Numbered from the stretch's first letter, positions 12,998 to 26,194 are shown. The stretch is DNA of 64,000 bases from Sipunculus nudus (GCA_026874595.1 CM049313.1:27154008-27218007), one strand, 5' to 3'. Notes: a model not told the origin generated them from the letters alone. Numbers and translations: made by a program.

Positions 12998-13171
12998 TTT
13001 TTAAAGTTTACACATTTTTTCTCTATTTTTCAGATATATAAATACAGACTAAATCTTGGCCTGTTGGTTAATCTGTTTTATGCTTCAGTTGAATGGGTAT
13101 CTACCATTCTGATGATAAAATTTCCTTTTGTGAATCTCTTCCCAGTCAGCTGAGCGTCATGACCCACTTGT

Positions 13172-14584
13172 TATTAAAAACCTATTTTCACACTTCAGGA
13201 CTGCCTAATTTCAAAACCACTCATCTGTTTTTCCTCATATTTGCCATAAATATTCCACTATATAGTTCCTATGTACATGCCAAAAATTAGGTCTGTATTG
13301 TATAATTTAAAAAAGTTATGTGCTCAAACATAATGCATTTTGTAAAAAATCAGGAAAGATATTTGATCACCTAACACAAAACATGTTAAAGCTAAGGACT
13401 TTTTTCCAGTAATATAACTTTAATTTAAAAAAATTAAATTGTATACCCAAAATTAGATCAAAATCTTTTAAATTTTTTAAAATATTAGCAAAAATAAAAA
13501 ATTGGTACCTTAAATTTTGTCCAACTTTGGCCACGGCACGTTTTTTTCCTGTAAGTACTGTGGATTTAAGTTTCACAGCATGTGCACATAAGGATTTCAT
13601 CTGTTAAAATAAAAGCTGCAAAATTAGGCTAGTTATTGAATTTTTTTTATGCTCTTGTTGTATTCCCTTACATTAACAAGCTTTTCACTTTGGTCACTGT
13701 AGGTCATTCAGTGTAGCTCTCTATGCTCCCCAGGCTGTTTGGATTTATGTTATGCAATCCCATCACTAGGGCAAGCCCTCTCTCCACTGAGTTGAGTTTG
13801 ATCAGGCTATCTGCAGTTAATACCATACCACAGGGAGCCTTTTTCTCTCCCCCCATCCCCCACCCCACCCCATTCTGTTGACAGACCTGTACCATGAACT
13901 AAATGAATCTTAAAATTAACATTTTTTTCAGCAACGAGCAGTAACAACAGAGACCCCTCCCCCACCCACCCCTTCAATACACAGGACTAATAAACAAGAT
14001 GAATCTTATTATTTTAATGTTAAATAAATTCTTTTTGATGAGACTTGGACAATTTTGATTTTTTTAAAGAAAAAAAATTTCAGGAATTTAATCCTAATAT
14101 TCAAATGTGATAAAATATTAGGATCTAATGTAAGTGCTAACTGACAAGATTTAAGAAGATATAAATACTTTGTAGCATTCCATTCATATCTCTTAAAGTT
14201 GGCGGGGCCTAGGTGTGAATAACACTGTTAACGTAGTATTAAAATTAGGAATATTGGTCAAACTTTGTGGGATTAATTTTTACCTCATATGGCCATATAT
14301 TTAACTTTTGAAAACTTAATTACCTTCACACATAATTTGTTTATGAAATGTTACTTTCATATACCACTTACCGTAGGCCTATTTGTTCCCTTGGTGCATC
14401 ACTTAATGGTTTAGCTCATGTTCATTATTCTATAATTTACAGAGTTTTATTCAGCAGGGCCATTTTCTCATAGCTTTTCTAATGATTATATACATGAAAA
14501 ACCAAAAGAAATAAAAAATTTTTTTTGCAGTTACTAATATTTTCCAAAATTCAGCTGAGCGATGTGACCCATAGGTCCCTTGTT
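13172..14584 (+). mobile_element. Family B interior with intact 3' end
   Basis: AT-rich B body, including C-rich stretches near 13855-13870 and 13955-13970. It ends at 14551-14584 with TCAGCTGAGCGATGTGACCC, ATAGGTC and CCTTGTT, which is the family B inverted end and hairpin. The 5' part is the repeat pair of 8249-8558. No gene is recognisable. Confidence 0.6.
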
Positions 14585-15438
14585 TTGCTATCTGCATATA
14601 GTTAAGGATTTTATAGGGGAAAGCTGAAAAACCTTTAAAAGTCTTCTTCTTGTAAACAGTCCAGCCAAATAGGTCAGGAGTTCACTCAGTGCAGTAGCTG
14701 CATTCTATTTATAGCATTGGCAGACTACCCACTGTATCAGATTAGGCAACAGGTCAAGAGTTCACTCAGTGCAGCCAGGTAGAGGTTAAAAGTTCACCCA
14801 GTCTTTTAAAGGTGCAGGTCATGAGTTCACTCAGTGCAGTAGCCTGAGCAAGCAATTTGTCACAGTTCACTCGGGGCAACTGCCTTTCTCACCTAAGCCT
14901 TGTTAGCCCCATGCATCAGACTCAAGGTAAGTTTGATGTATTGGCCTGATATTTTGACCTGTCTATATGTCTTTGATGGCTTTCTCATTGAGAAGACAGG
15001 TGTCGCCACCTACATTGACTTTTGCAAAGTGTATGTGCCTGCTTATTTCTACAGAGGAATTTGATATATCAGCCTGAAATTGGGCTGTTTATACATATGC
15101 TTTGTCATATACAAGACTGGTGGTACCACCTACAATAATTTTTGCACAGTGAGTGTCCCTGCTTATTTCTCAGGAGGGGTTTGATATATCAGTCTGAAAT
15201 TGGGCATATGTATATATCTCTGATAGCTTTGTTGTATACAAGACTGGTGGTGCCAGCTACAATCATTTTTGTGTTGTGTGCACCCATGCCAGAATTTCAG
15301 CAGTGATGTTTGTGTAACATTCAAAATGTTTAGTACTTGCATTGTTCATATATATGAAAAGTAATGGTCCAGCATTGAAGCATTATACCTGGTGTATTTC
15401 CAAATGCACAGGTTCTCATTAGGCCTGTAGGCCTTGTT
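14585..15438 (+). mobile_element. Family A 3' fragment
   Basis: It starts abruptly inside family A, passes through the CACTCAGTGCAGCCAGG short-repeat zone, and ends with CACAGGTTCTCATTAGGCCT, GTAGGCCTTGTT. It keeps an uninterrupted T5 tract at 15266-15270 (CAATCATTTTTGTGTTGTG), which serves as an empty site for the insertions at 30290 and 36899. Confidence 0.65.
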
Positions 15439-15655
15439 TAGAATAAATTAATGCCCTTTACTCAGGAGTGATTTGCCCTATTGGCATGAAATTGTTCATA
15501 TCCATAGATCTTGGACTTCATACCAATATGGTGCTTTTATCCAGCCTGTAACAATAATTCTGTTACGTCACCTGACAAACAGTTCATTGATGACACAGTT
15601 CCTGGCCTGCATGTCTAGTACACTCTGGTTGTGCCCCTTTCAGAGGGCTAATGCC
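15439..15655. other. Short unique-looking spacer
   Basis: About 220 bp between a family A end and the 65-bp minisatellite. Nothing recognisable was seen. Confidence 0.5.
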
Positions 15656-17925
15656 TCACCATGATGCTGGTTTCCTACTGTTGGTCCCCTATCTACTTTA
15701 GGGACATCACTGCCACTGCCTCAACATGATGCTGGGTTCCTACTGTTGGTCCCCTTTCTACATCACATGATGCTGGTTTCCTACTATTGGTCCCCTTTCT
15801 ACATCAGGGATATCACTGCCTCTGCCTCACCATGATGCTGGTTTCCTACTGTTGGTCACCCTTTCTACATCAGAGATATCACTGCCACTGCGTCGATATG
15901 ATGCTGGTTTCCTACTGTTGGTTCCCTTTCTACATCAGGGATATCACTGCCACTGCCTCCACATGATGCTGGTTTCCTACTGTTGATCCCCTTTCTACAT
16001 CAGAGATATCACTGCCACTGCCTCAATATGATGCTGGTTTCCTACTGTTGGTTCGCTTTCTACATCAGAGATGTCACTGCCACTGCCTCAATATGATGGT
16101 GGTTTCCTATTGTTGGTCACCTTTCTACATCAGGGATATCACTGCCACTGCCTCAATATGATGCTGGTTTCCTACTGTTGGTCACCTTTCTACATCAGAG
16201 ATATCACTGCCACTGCCTCAATATGATGCTGGTTTCCTATTGTTGGTCCCCTTTCTACATCAGAGATGTCACTGCCACTGCCTCAATATGATGCTGGTTT
16301 CCTACTGTTGGTTCCCTTTCTACATCAGGGATATCACTGCCACTGCCTCCACATGATGCTGGTTTCCTACTGTTGGTCACCCTTTCTACATCAGAGATGT
16401 CACTGCCACTGCCTCAATATGATGCTGGTTTCCTATTGTTGGTTCCCTTTCTACATCAGGGATATCACTGCCACTGCCCCAACATGATGCTGGTTTCGAA
16501 CCCATGGTCCTTTTTTCTACAACAGGGATATCACTGCCACTGCCTCCAAATGATGCTTGTTCCCAACTCTTGGTCCCCTTTCTACATCAGGGATTTCACT
16601 GGTTCCCTACTGTTGATCCCCTTTCTACATCAGGGATATCACTGCCTTTGCCTCACCATGATGCTTGTTTCCTACTGTTGGTCCACTTTCTACATCAGGG
16701 ATAACACTGCAACTTCCTCACCATGATGCTGATTTCTACTGTTGGTCCCCTTTCTACATCAGGGATATCAATGCCACTGCCTCATCATATTGCTGGTTTC
16801 CTAATTTTAGGCCCCATTCTACATCAGAGATATCACTGCTACGGCCTCATCTGATGCTGGTTTCCTCCTATTGGGCCCCTTTCTACATCAGGGATATCAC
16901 TGCCACTGCCTCCTTAAGATGCTGGTTCCCAACTCTTGGTCCCCTTTCTACATCAGGGATGTCACTGGTTTCCTACTGTTGATCCCCTTCTCAGCAGGGA
17001 TATCACTGCCTCTGCCTCACCTAATGTTTGTTTCCTACTGTTGGTCCTCTTTCTACATCAGGGATATCACTGCCACTGCCTCAATATGATGCTAGTTTCC
17101 TACTGTTGGTCACCTTTCATCATCAGAGATGTCACTGCCACTGCCTCAATATGATGCTGGTTTCCTACTGTTGGTTCCCTTTCTACATCAGAGATATCAC
17201 TGCCACTGCCTCAATATGATGCTGGTTTCCTACTGTTGGTCACCTTTCATCATCAGAGATGTCACTGCCACTGCCTCAATATGATGCTGGTTTCCTACTG
17301 TTGATTCCCTTTCTACATCAGAGATGTCACTGCCACTGCCTCAATATGATGCTGGTTTCCTACTGTTGGTTCCCTTTCTACATCAGAGATGTCACTGCCA
17401 CTGCCTCAATATGATGCTGGTTTCCTACTGTTGGTCCCCATTCTACATCAGAGATGTCACTGCCACTGCCTCAATATGAGGCTGGTTTCCTACTGTTGGT
17501 TCCCTTTCTACATCAGAGATGTCACTGCCACTGCCTCAATATGATGCTGGTTTCCTATTGTTGATCCCCTTTCTACATAGAGATATCACTGCCACTGCCT
17601 CACCATGATGTTTGTTTCCTACTGTCAGTCCCTTTCTACACCAGGGATATCTGCTGCCACCACCTCACCACAGTACTGGTTTCTCACTGTTAACTTCCCT
17701 GTCTACACCAGGGATATCTGCTGCCACATCACCATGATACTGGTTTCTTACTGTTGGTCAACCTTTCAACATACTGATATCACTATCATGATGCTGGTTT
17801 CCTTTTGTTAGTCACCCTATCTACACCAGGGATATCTGCTACCACCACCTCACCACTGGTGGCTTGTTTGTCACTGTTACTCACCCTTTTTACACCAGGG
17901 ATATCTGCTGCCTTCACTCAACCCC
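15656..17925. repeat. 65-bp minisatellite, about 34 units
   Basis: The unit holds ATGATGCTGGTTTCCTACTG, TTGGTYCCCTTTCTACATCA, GRGATRTCACTGCCACTGCC. Spacing is 65 bp through the core, with scattered indels and a degenerate tail from about 17600. Because 65 is not a multiple of 3, the open frames are out-of-phase readings of one repeat rather than a gene. The central units (about 16000-17500) are the most uniform. Confidence 0.92.
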
Positions 17926-19200
17926 CAAGATATATAGGAATCCCAGCTACACTGCCAAAAATCACTTTCTAATAATGAGAAAAAAAACTTTATATAAGTA
18001 AAATATCCTTGGGGGTGAGACAAGAAATATTTCCTTAAATATAATCTAGAAAATTTTACTTGAAAAACTAGAAATATTTTCTTGCTAGGACCTAGGAAAC
18101 AAATAAGGAAATTTATCTTAAATAAGAAACAAACAAGAAAATTGATCTTAAATAAGAAAATTGGACTTAAAATAAGGAATAGTTTCTTAAAAATATTTTC
18201 TTGTTTTAAGTCATTTGGGAGTGGGGTAGGAAAATTTATCTATTATTCCAAATGTTTAAGGAATATTTACTTACTCAAGGAAAATATCCTTAAGCAAGAA
18301 AGGAATCCTAAAACCACCCTTAATGCAATATGCATGCATTGTAGCAATGCAAATGCATGCAGTGAACTAAAAATCAAAGCATATTATACAATTGATCAAT
18401 ACATATGATATCAGTTATCCCATATTTGGATCCTACAATAAGTAATACTTTAAAGTAATTACATGAGATTACTGTCAATCTATCATGCTTAAAAAAAGTT
18501 TCAAGTAATCTATAAAATTTATTTACATTACTCATCATGAAATAAGTACCTGTGACAAATACAATATGCAAAACTTCAATTCTCAAGTGAGCTATATGTT
18601 GTATTAAAGGAAATGACTGGCGATATGAACATAAATAAATATTAATTTTTGCATAGTGTATATCCCTGCTGATTTCTCAGGCAGAATTTGCTATATAATT
18701 CTGAAAATTTATTTAATTCTACATTTAGGATAGCTTCATCCATTACAAGACCAATGGGGCTACCTACAATAATTTTTGCACCATGTATATCCCTGATTAT
18801 TTTTCAAGAGAGGTTTGACATATCAGATAGAAAATGGTCATAATTATACATTTCAGATAGCTAAATCATTTACAAGACTTGTGGTACAAACTACAATTAT
18901 TTTGGGTTTCATACATCTGTGCAGCTCAAGATGAGTTTGAATTCATATCAAACACCTAAAATTATTTTGCTGCAATCCATGCCAGTATTTCAGGAGTGAT
19001 ATTTGTGTCATTGATGCTTGTACTTTTTTGTACTTGTGATTTACATGCTACCCTATTAAATTCAACAGTCAACAAGGGACCTATGGGTTACTGTGCTCAG
19101 CTGAAGCTGACCTTGAAGGTAAAAATCTAAAATAATATCAAATGGAGATAAAGTCTGAGAGGAACAGGTAATATAGGTCATGGATGGTTGATATGATTGA

Positions 19201-19216
19201 AGGGGGGGGGGGGGGG
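19201..19216. repeat. Poly-G tract in D2
   Basis: Homopolymer at the position homologous to 2341-2356 of D1. Confidence 0.9.
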
Positions 19217-19942
19217 TGACATAAGAATAACTGTACACCTGTCACAGCAGGGATGCTGGATTGTTGTGGCATCACTTATAAGGTTACCCTGGCAGGGCTG
19301 TTGTGACCAGAAGTGGGCAGCCTGGAGCTTGCATGAAATGGCAAATGAATACAATAGAGCCCCTGAAATTTAATGACTAGCCTAATTTTTTAGCATTTAT
19401 TTTCAAATTTCAGTATTTAAGTTTTATTAATTATGTGTACCTGCTATAAAAATTAAAATGAATATACCTACAGGAAAAAAAAGTGACATGGTCAAAGTTC
19501 AGCAAAATTTAAGGTACTGATTTTATATTAATGCTTATAACTTGAAATATTTACAAATTTCAGATCCAATTTCGGGTATACAATTTAATCTTGATTAAAT
19601 ACAGTTATATACCTGAAGAAAAGTCTCTAGCTTCGACAGTTATCATGTTAAGTGGTAAATATCTTTACTGATTTTTTTTCAAAGTACATTATGTTTGGGC
19701 CAATAACTTTTATAAATTAAGTAATACTGACACCTTATTTCTGGCATGAACATAGGAACTATATGAGGGAATATTTGTGGTTAATATGATGAAAAATACA
19801 GATGAGTGGTTTTGATATTATGCAGTCCTGAAGTGTGAAAAGAGATTTTTAATTGAAAATTTAGGTTTTTCCTTAATTTCTCAAAGGGACAAAGTTACAA
19901 TGACCAAATTTTCGTTTAGTAGGAGATCTTGGGGACATCTAA

Positions 19943-20550
19943 AGCCGACCATACACGAGGCGACATGAATGTTCTGCGACATGTTGCACAACAAGAACAG
20001 TCCATATACACAGCAACATGTTCTGCAACATGTCCTGCAAAACTATTATTAAAACTACATGCACCGAACATAACTTCCAGGTTTCAACAAAATAACACAA
20101 TTTATCAATATAAGTGCGAGTGACAAAAAAAATGTATTCTGCCTAGGACATATTTCGTCTTGTTTCTCTTTATTAATATAGATATATAAGAAAAATAGGC
20201 ATAGGTATTCTGGGATAGCTACACAATTTCTTCTGAGTTTCCTGTTGACCGTCAAACACACACATATATACAGCACCCTAATCAGACACAGTGAAACCAT
20301 GGACGGTCACATTATCAATGGATAACATGATCAATCGTTATATATATAACTGTTATTTGTTGGCTTTTCCCAATACTTGGCCAGATGTCGCGCGACAAGT
20401 CGCAGGAAAAAGAAACATGTTCCTTCTTCTGTGACATGTCGCGCAACCCATGAAAACATGCGACTTACCCCCATACACGTTGCGACTTGTCGCGGAACAA
20501 GAGTGTTCTGCGACTTGTCGCGCAACATGTCGCCTCATGTATGGCTGGCT
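19943..20550. mobile_element. Harbinger-like MITE (608 bp)
   Basis: The ends are inverted copies: AGCCGACCATACACGAGGCG at left and, read from the other strand, AGCCAGCCATACATGAGGCG at right, matching for 25 bp with 3 differences. It is flanked by TAA (19940-19942 and 20551-20553). D1 has the empty site GGGGACATCTAACAG at about 3075-3090. A TWA duplication is typical of PIF/Harbinger. Both arms are packed with CGACATGT and GCGACTTGTCGCG-type self-complementary motifs. No transposase is present, so it is non-autonomous. Confidence 0.75.
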
Positions 20551-22506
20551 TAACAGTATGCCGGATTTTGGGTTTGTAGGCCTATTGGTTTCAAAACATG
20601 CCAGTCTAACAGATAGACGGACGGACAGACGGAAGATGGACAATGGACCATGGCTATAGCTCAGATGACTTAATATAATCAACTGCATCCTTGTCTATCA
20701 TTAATTTGCTTAAAATAATCCCTTAAACCAAAAGTATACAACAACTGTATTCAATTATTTTTTATTTTTATGATTTAAATAAAAGATACCCAATGGCGAC
20801 TGCATGGTGTCATTTGGAATACATTTTTGGCCATCCATACAAGATCCATACAACATCAGAAATTAAAAAGGTTGCTGTTATTCACTGACAAAAAATTCCT
20901 TTACCATTAATTTTTCTTAAATTTGTTATTATATAACAAATTTTTTTTTTAATTATTGTTTATTTTGTTTTTGGCTAAAACAACTACTAGAGGAGTGGCG
21001 TTTGACAGAGTTAGATCCAGATGTGGCCACTCAAGAGCTGGAGGACTGTAAAGTTTGCCACCCTTCAAGCATTCATAATAAGCCTGAAAGGTCGATATAG
21101 GGACATATAGAGGGGCTTAAGTATAGCCTAGGTGTGATATGGTCTCATTAAAACTTTAATAAGAGCTACAGTTTTTGGTCAATTCCTTTAGAATTTCAAA
21201 ATTTAGAAGTTAAAATCATTAAGTGTGCATGATATTAAAATAAAATCAACAGAGCTTACAGGAAAAAAAAGTTCCATGGCCAAAATTGAAGGTACTGGTT
21301 TTATATTAATGCTTATAACTTATAAAATTTGAAAATTTCAGACCAAATATTTGGTTTATAATTAAATCTTGATTAAATGCAAATTACCTTGAAAACAAGT
21401 CTGTAGCTTCAGCAATTCTTATGTTAACTAAGTAAATTTATATCCTGATTTTTAGCTCAGCTGACTATAAGTCATCTGAGCTATAGTCAGGGTCCATTGT
21501 CCGTCGTCCGTCCGTCTGTCATGCCGTCCGTCCGTCTGTCTGTCCGTAAGACTGGCACGTTTCGAACCGTTGGACCTACGAATCCCAAATTCGGCATACA
21601 GTTAGATGTCCCCAAAATCTCCTACCATGCCGAAAATTGGGTCAATAGGATTTAATCTGTTAAAATCTGAAATTTGAAAATAAAAGCTGCAAAATTAGGC
21701 TAGTTATTGAATTTTTTTGGAGGCTCTTGTTGTATTCCCTTACATTGTCAAGCAGTCCACTTTGATGACTGTAGGCCATTCAGTGCACATCTCTATGCTC
21801 CCCAGGCTGTTGGCATAATGTTAGATGTCCCCAAAATCTACCATACCAAAAATTGGGTCATTAGGACTTCGTTCCTTCAAGATATTAAGGAAAAACCTCC
21901 GTTTTCCATAAAAAAAGCCATTGTTACATTTCAAGGCTGCCTTATATCAAAACCACTGATCGGTTTTTGATCATATTTTGTATTCACATTCTTTCATACA
22001 TTTTCTATGAACATACCAAAAATTAGATTAATATTTGGTATTATTTTGAAGTTATGGGCCAAAACATAATGCAATTTTTAAAAAAATCAGGAAATATATT
22101 TACTCACCTAACATGAGAATTGCTGAACCTAGAGACTTTTTTTCAGGAATATAACTTTATTTAATCAAGATTCAATTGTTTACCCAAAATTAGATCTGAA
22201 TTTTGCAAATTTTTCAAGTTATTAGCATAAATAAAAAATCAATACCTTAAATTTTGTCCAACTTTGGCACTGTTGATTTAATTTTCACAGCATATATACA
22301 TAAGGATTTAATCTTTTAAAATCTGAAATTCAAAGAAATTGATTGGAAAGAATGGCTTTTATTCATGTTTTCATACACCATGTCAAGTGTCGTTTACATC
22401 TAGCCCACCTAGTAGTACAGCCTTCACTTGCATTATGTAACCCACCCCAGGCAGCTTGCCTTGGGTCAGCTTGGCCACTACCAGCAGGCTTCCCCTCTGC
22501 CCTGCA

Positions 22507-22529
22507 CTCCCCCTCCCCCCCCCCCCCAG
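22507..22529. repeat. C-rich homopolymer tract
   Basis: A run of C's with two T interruptions inside a family B element. Similar C-runs occur at 54868 and 62456. Confidence 0.85.
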
Positions 22530-23089
22530 ATGGTGCATAAACTAGATGAATGTTATTATTTTCTGTATTTGATTCATTCTTATTCTAGACTATGCTACAT
22601 TTTAGATTTTGTATTGTACCACCAGGGTTACAATGATTAAAGTGTACATTTAATTGTGTCCACAAAGTGGTGTATTGCTATGAAAGTGTGGATGTTCATC
22701 AGATAAGTAATTCCTTACTTCAGAGGAGTAAAAACTTCACCAGGTGTGAAATTGACTATTAATTCCAGTAATAAATTAAAACTGGGATAGTAATTAGCAC
22801 AATGATATTGTTTGTCCCTCATTCAACAAACAGCGTGTATACTTTATTTGAAAAGATGTTTTATTTTATCAAATTTACTGAATCTGTTATTTTATTTTGG
22901 TGAATGAAATTAAGCATGTACTGAAAACTCCAATGTGCAAAACTTTTTAATAGTGATTCAAGGAATATTCTTGTAGATGCCATGTTGTGGCATTATTTTC
23001 TTTTAAATTCAGTTTAAACATTTATGATTTAAAAATAATAAAATATATGTGTATGCATAATATGACCCAATAAGAGCTACACTCTGGAT

Positions 23090-23215
23090 ATATGATGATT
23101 GAAACTTTTGCAACAATTCTAATATTTTAACTTATAGTTTCAGTTTTTACTCTGTATATATAATTATTGCAACTTTTGCAACAATTCTAATATTTTAACT
23201 TACATTTTCAGGTTT
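23090..23215. repeat. Short tandem duplication (~75-bp unit, two copies)
   Basis: AACTTTTGCAACAATTCTAA followed by TATTTTAACTTA occurs twice in succession, at about 23102 and 23170. Confidence 0.8.
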
Positions 23216-25052
23216 TTTTATTAAAAATTTATAAAACCTGTAAATAAAAAAATGATTCAGATAAAAACTTCTTAATGGAAAAAGTGGATATGCTTAAAAA
23301 AATAGGATTATATATAAACTTAAATGCATTATTCCCTTGAAAGTGAAATAAAGGTATTAGTCCATTCTGTCCACTTGCCTGTCCATCTGTAAATTTTCAT
23401 ATGCATCACAGTATCTCAAAACTTTTACTGTTTTTCTTCATGACAGTCTTGTCAGAGTATAAGTTTGCAATCATATATTTAGAACTTTACTATAACCAAG
23501 TAGGAGGGCCCCTTTCCTCTTAGCTTTTCATATTCTTATATAAATGAAAAACATTACAATAGAATATTTCTACATCCACCTTCGTGCTGCCCTCACTTTT
23601 CCCTTCTCCAAACCCCATCCCAAAGTCAGCCTCAGTAAGCAAGAACAAGATGAATCAGATATATTCATACTTTAATATTTTGTATAACTATTCGTCCATA
23701 GGTACCTATGTACATGCCAGAAATTATGTCAATATTGTGTAATATGTAGACATAGTGGGCATCACAATAATGTACCTTGTCAAGACTAAAGAGATATTGT
23801 GTCATTCAGTCACAAATTCATAAATCACTTCATCAGCATAGTTAATCATAACATCATATCTGTCAAATTGAAAGCTTGCAGACTACCATACACTTTAGAT
23901 CCTTCAACAAATAGCCTTATCATCATTCTACTACTGCTTATTACTGCTGTCATTGCATTCATATTTGCTCAAATATATCACAATTTTCAACCCCTCCTAA
24001 ATAAATAAAAAATAAACCACTATATTTGACTCTATTAATCCATCAGTCAGGTATTTCATTTATCATTTACTCACATATTACATTACATTCCTTTATAATA
24101 GCCCAACATGTCCATGATATTCATAAGCTTTATCGACTCGATATAGTATCACAGTGGAGAAACATTTATAGTCCAATCACGATCAGCTGAGCGCCGTGAA
24201 CCATGGGTCCCTTGTTTACAAAGTGTATTATGTTCAGACACATAACTTCAACAAATTAAGCTATACTGGCCTAATTTTTGGTATGTACAAAGGAAATGTA
24301 TAGAAGGACATGCAAAATAAATATGAGCAAAAACAGATCAGTGGTTTTCATATTAGGCAGTCCTGAAACTATGCAAATATGTGTTCAAAATTAAATTTAT
24401 TTATAATTGGAACTAAAATATTGATATATTGAAAAAAGAAGTGTTTCCACTTGTATGTTAAGTTTTAAATGTTGTATAGGCTGTATGTTGTATATAAGTG
24501 TTATTACTAAAGCTAAACTATTTTAAAATTAACTTTTTTTTAAATATCTAAACTATGATTCAGCTCATAGATGTCTGAGAGATGTAAGGAAAATAAAACT
24601 TGTTAATAAAGATCTATGGTTTTAAAATAATTTTCTGCAGAGTATCTCACAGTAATCATATGATTCCACAGAAAATGGATGTCAATTGTCATATTGTTAA
24701 TCTAACTGTAAATATGAAGCAGTGAGTAGCTTGCATAATCTTTTAATAACAATACATTAAATACAAATTTAAACATGTTTCTACACTCATAAATAAATTA
24801 AGACTGAAATTACATATTTATGTTTGATTTCTCTGTTTGCTGATAAGTGATATGTAGTATATCCATGATCAGACTTCTGACATCCACGTTTTAGCCTTAC
24901 TAAAACTGTCAACTTCAAGTCAAACAAGTTTTCTTCTGAAGGTCATTCACGGCGTCAAAAGTTCATAAAATTATTAATATATGTTACAGCTACTGCTGTT
25001 ATTTATTTTCTAACAATGCTCTGTGATAAATCACATAATATGAAGGCTTACT

Positions 25053-25709
25053 CACAGGCGCTTGAATCGCTATTTGTGTTGATCTTGGTTTAAATAGTGT
25101 TCAATTTACCTTAACAACAATCCCCTACCGTTTAATGAGCTTTAAACCATGTTATACCGTTTGCCGGTACTTGTTTATATAAGAGATACACAAGGCCGGC
25201 TTCCAAGTCTGCGGACGAGTCTGTATCCATTAAGCGACGAACAGACAGATTTATCCCAGATTACTATTTCCATCATTATCAACCAATCAGGCGTTAGGTT
25301 CCAGGGGGGAATCCTTACTGCTGACCAAGATACATGGGGATTTCCTTGTTTGGGGTAACAGCTGCTTAATGGATGCAGACTAGTTACAAATAAGAGCTCA
25401 TTACACGTGGTACACTGTGTGTATTGGAATTGTTGATGCTTTTATAGAAAGAAGAACTGGCCATTTGACCACTGTAAGTTTCTTTCCTCGAAAATCTTTG
25501 AAATATTTAGGAATTTCCATTGATTTCTTGTATTATTGCCTACCCGTCCGCAGACTTGGATGCCGGCCTTGTGTATCTATTATATAAAACAAGTACCGGC
25601 CAACGATATAACATGGTTTAAAGCTCATTAAACGGTAGGGGATTGTTGTTAAGGTAAATTGAACACTATTTAAACTAAGATCAACACAAATAGCGATTCA
25701 AGCGCCTGT
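25053..25709. mobile_element. Long-TIR DNA transposon, hAT-like (about 657 bp)
   Basis: About 165 bp at each end are inverted copies. The left starts CACAGGCGCTTGAATCGC; the right ends GCGATTCAAGCGCCTGT. The arms share TTACCTTAACAACAATCCCC and TACCGTTTAATGAGC (left orientation). GGCTTACT flanks both sides (25045-25052 and 25710-25717), and D1 has the single-copy site GGTTTACTTAATACC near 4147. An 8-bp duplication with CA..G ends suits hAT, but no transposase confirms it. The central 330 bp carries no recognisable protein. Confidence 0.75.
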
Positions 25710-26028
25710 GGCTTACTTAACACCAGCACAAAACTGCTGACGCGTGTGAGCGATAATGGGGGTCTTTTAGGGGTCAATGTCACAAGTCGAATAATAAAAG
25801 CACAAAATGCACGATGGCAGTTTAGAATAAGATATTTGTGGTTTCTTACGCTCATAGGTAAGCTGATGCAAGTCATCAACTGCGTTTCTAAATTGGTTGA
25901 GTTCATATGCGAGCACCTCATTTCAACTGACAATACACGTTCTGACAAAGTTTTAGGCGCCATATACTGTCACTGGTACCGTAAAGCGGTCATGCCGTAA
26001 GTGCAGTCATGTCATAAAATACACAATA

Positions 26029-26061
26029 AAAATATATATATATATATATATGTGTGTGTGT
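26029..26061. repeat. (AT)n/(GT)n microsatellite
   Basis: A TATATA run passing into TGTGTGTG. The D1 homologue at about 4468-4487 is a shorter TA run. Confidence 0.9.
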
Positions 26062-26187
26062 AAATTTATTCAAAATTTGCATGTCCTGCGGTAACAATGA
26101 CAGTAAATTTTTCAGATATTGATTCTCTTTTATAATTAATAATCATAAGATATAAATGACGTTTGTTTCACAATTATTTCTGGGTTG

Positions 26188-26194
<7 letters not shown>

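Larger units (their letters stand above)
8788..13171 (+). mobile_element. Family B Helentron-like element with tandem array and nested C copy
   Basis: The 5' end is TTTTTTAGCTCAGCTGACTG. The 3' end at 13147-13171 reads CAGCTGAGCGTCATGACCCACTTGTT, an inverted copy of AGCTCAGCTG followed by a decayed hairpin and CTTGTT. Between them lie a ~340-bp tandem array (8840-11674), a nested family C element (11675-12997) and the array's remainder (12998-13060). All ORFs here are repeat by-products. The class call rests on end structure and T-run insertion. Confidence 0.6.
21454..24216 (+). mobile_element. Family B Helentron-like element in D2 (2.8 kb)
   Basis: The 5' end TTTTTAGCTCAGCTGACTAT is followed by GTCATCTGAGCTATAG and a GTCCGTC microsatellite. 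The 3' end is GATCAGCTGAGCGCCGTGAA, CCATGGGTCCCTTGTT. D1 reads CTGATTTTTTACAAAG at 3968-3983 with no insertion, so this copy sits inside a T-run with no obvious target duplication. It contains a C-run at about 22507 and a ~75-bp tandem duplication at 23090-23215 (repeated AACTTTTGCAACAATTCTAA). ORFs such as 23799-24008 have no recognisable domain. Confidence 0.65.

Noticed and set aside
16266-17219. Overlapping open frames with repeated LLVPFLHQGYHCHC
   Set aside because: They are rotations of the 65-bp minisatellite in all three frames, not a repeat-containing gene.
23799-24008. A 69-codon open frame with a hydrophobic stretch
   Set aside because: It lies within an AT-rich family B element with no family resemblance; hydrophobic runs are expected from AT-rich DNA.
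25149-25358. A 69-codon open frame inside the long-TIR element
   Set aside because: Part of it lies in the inverted arm and it shows no transposase motif.
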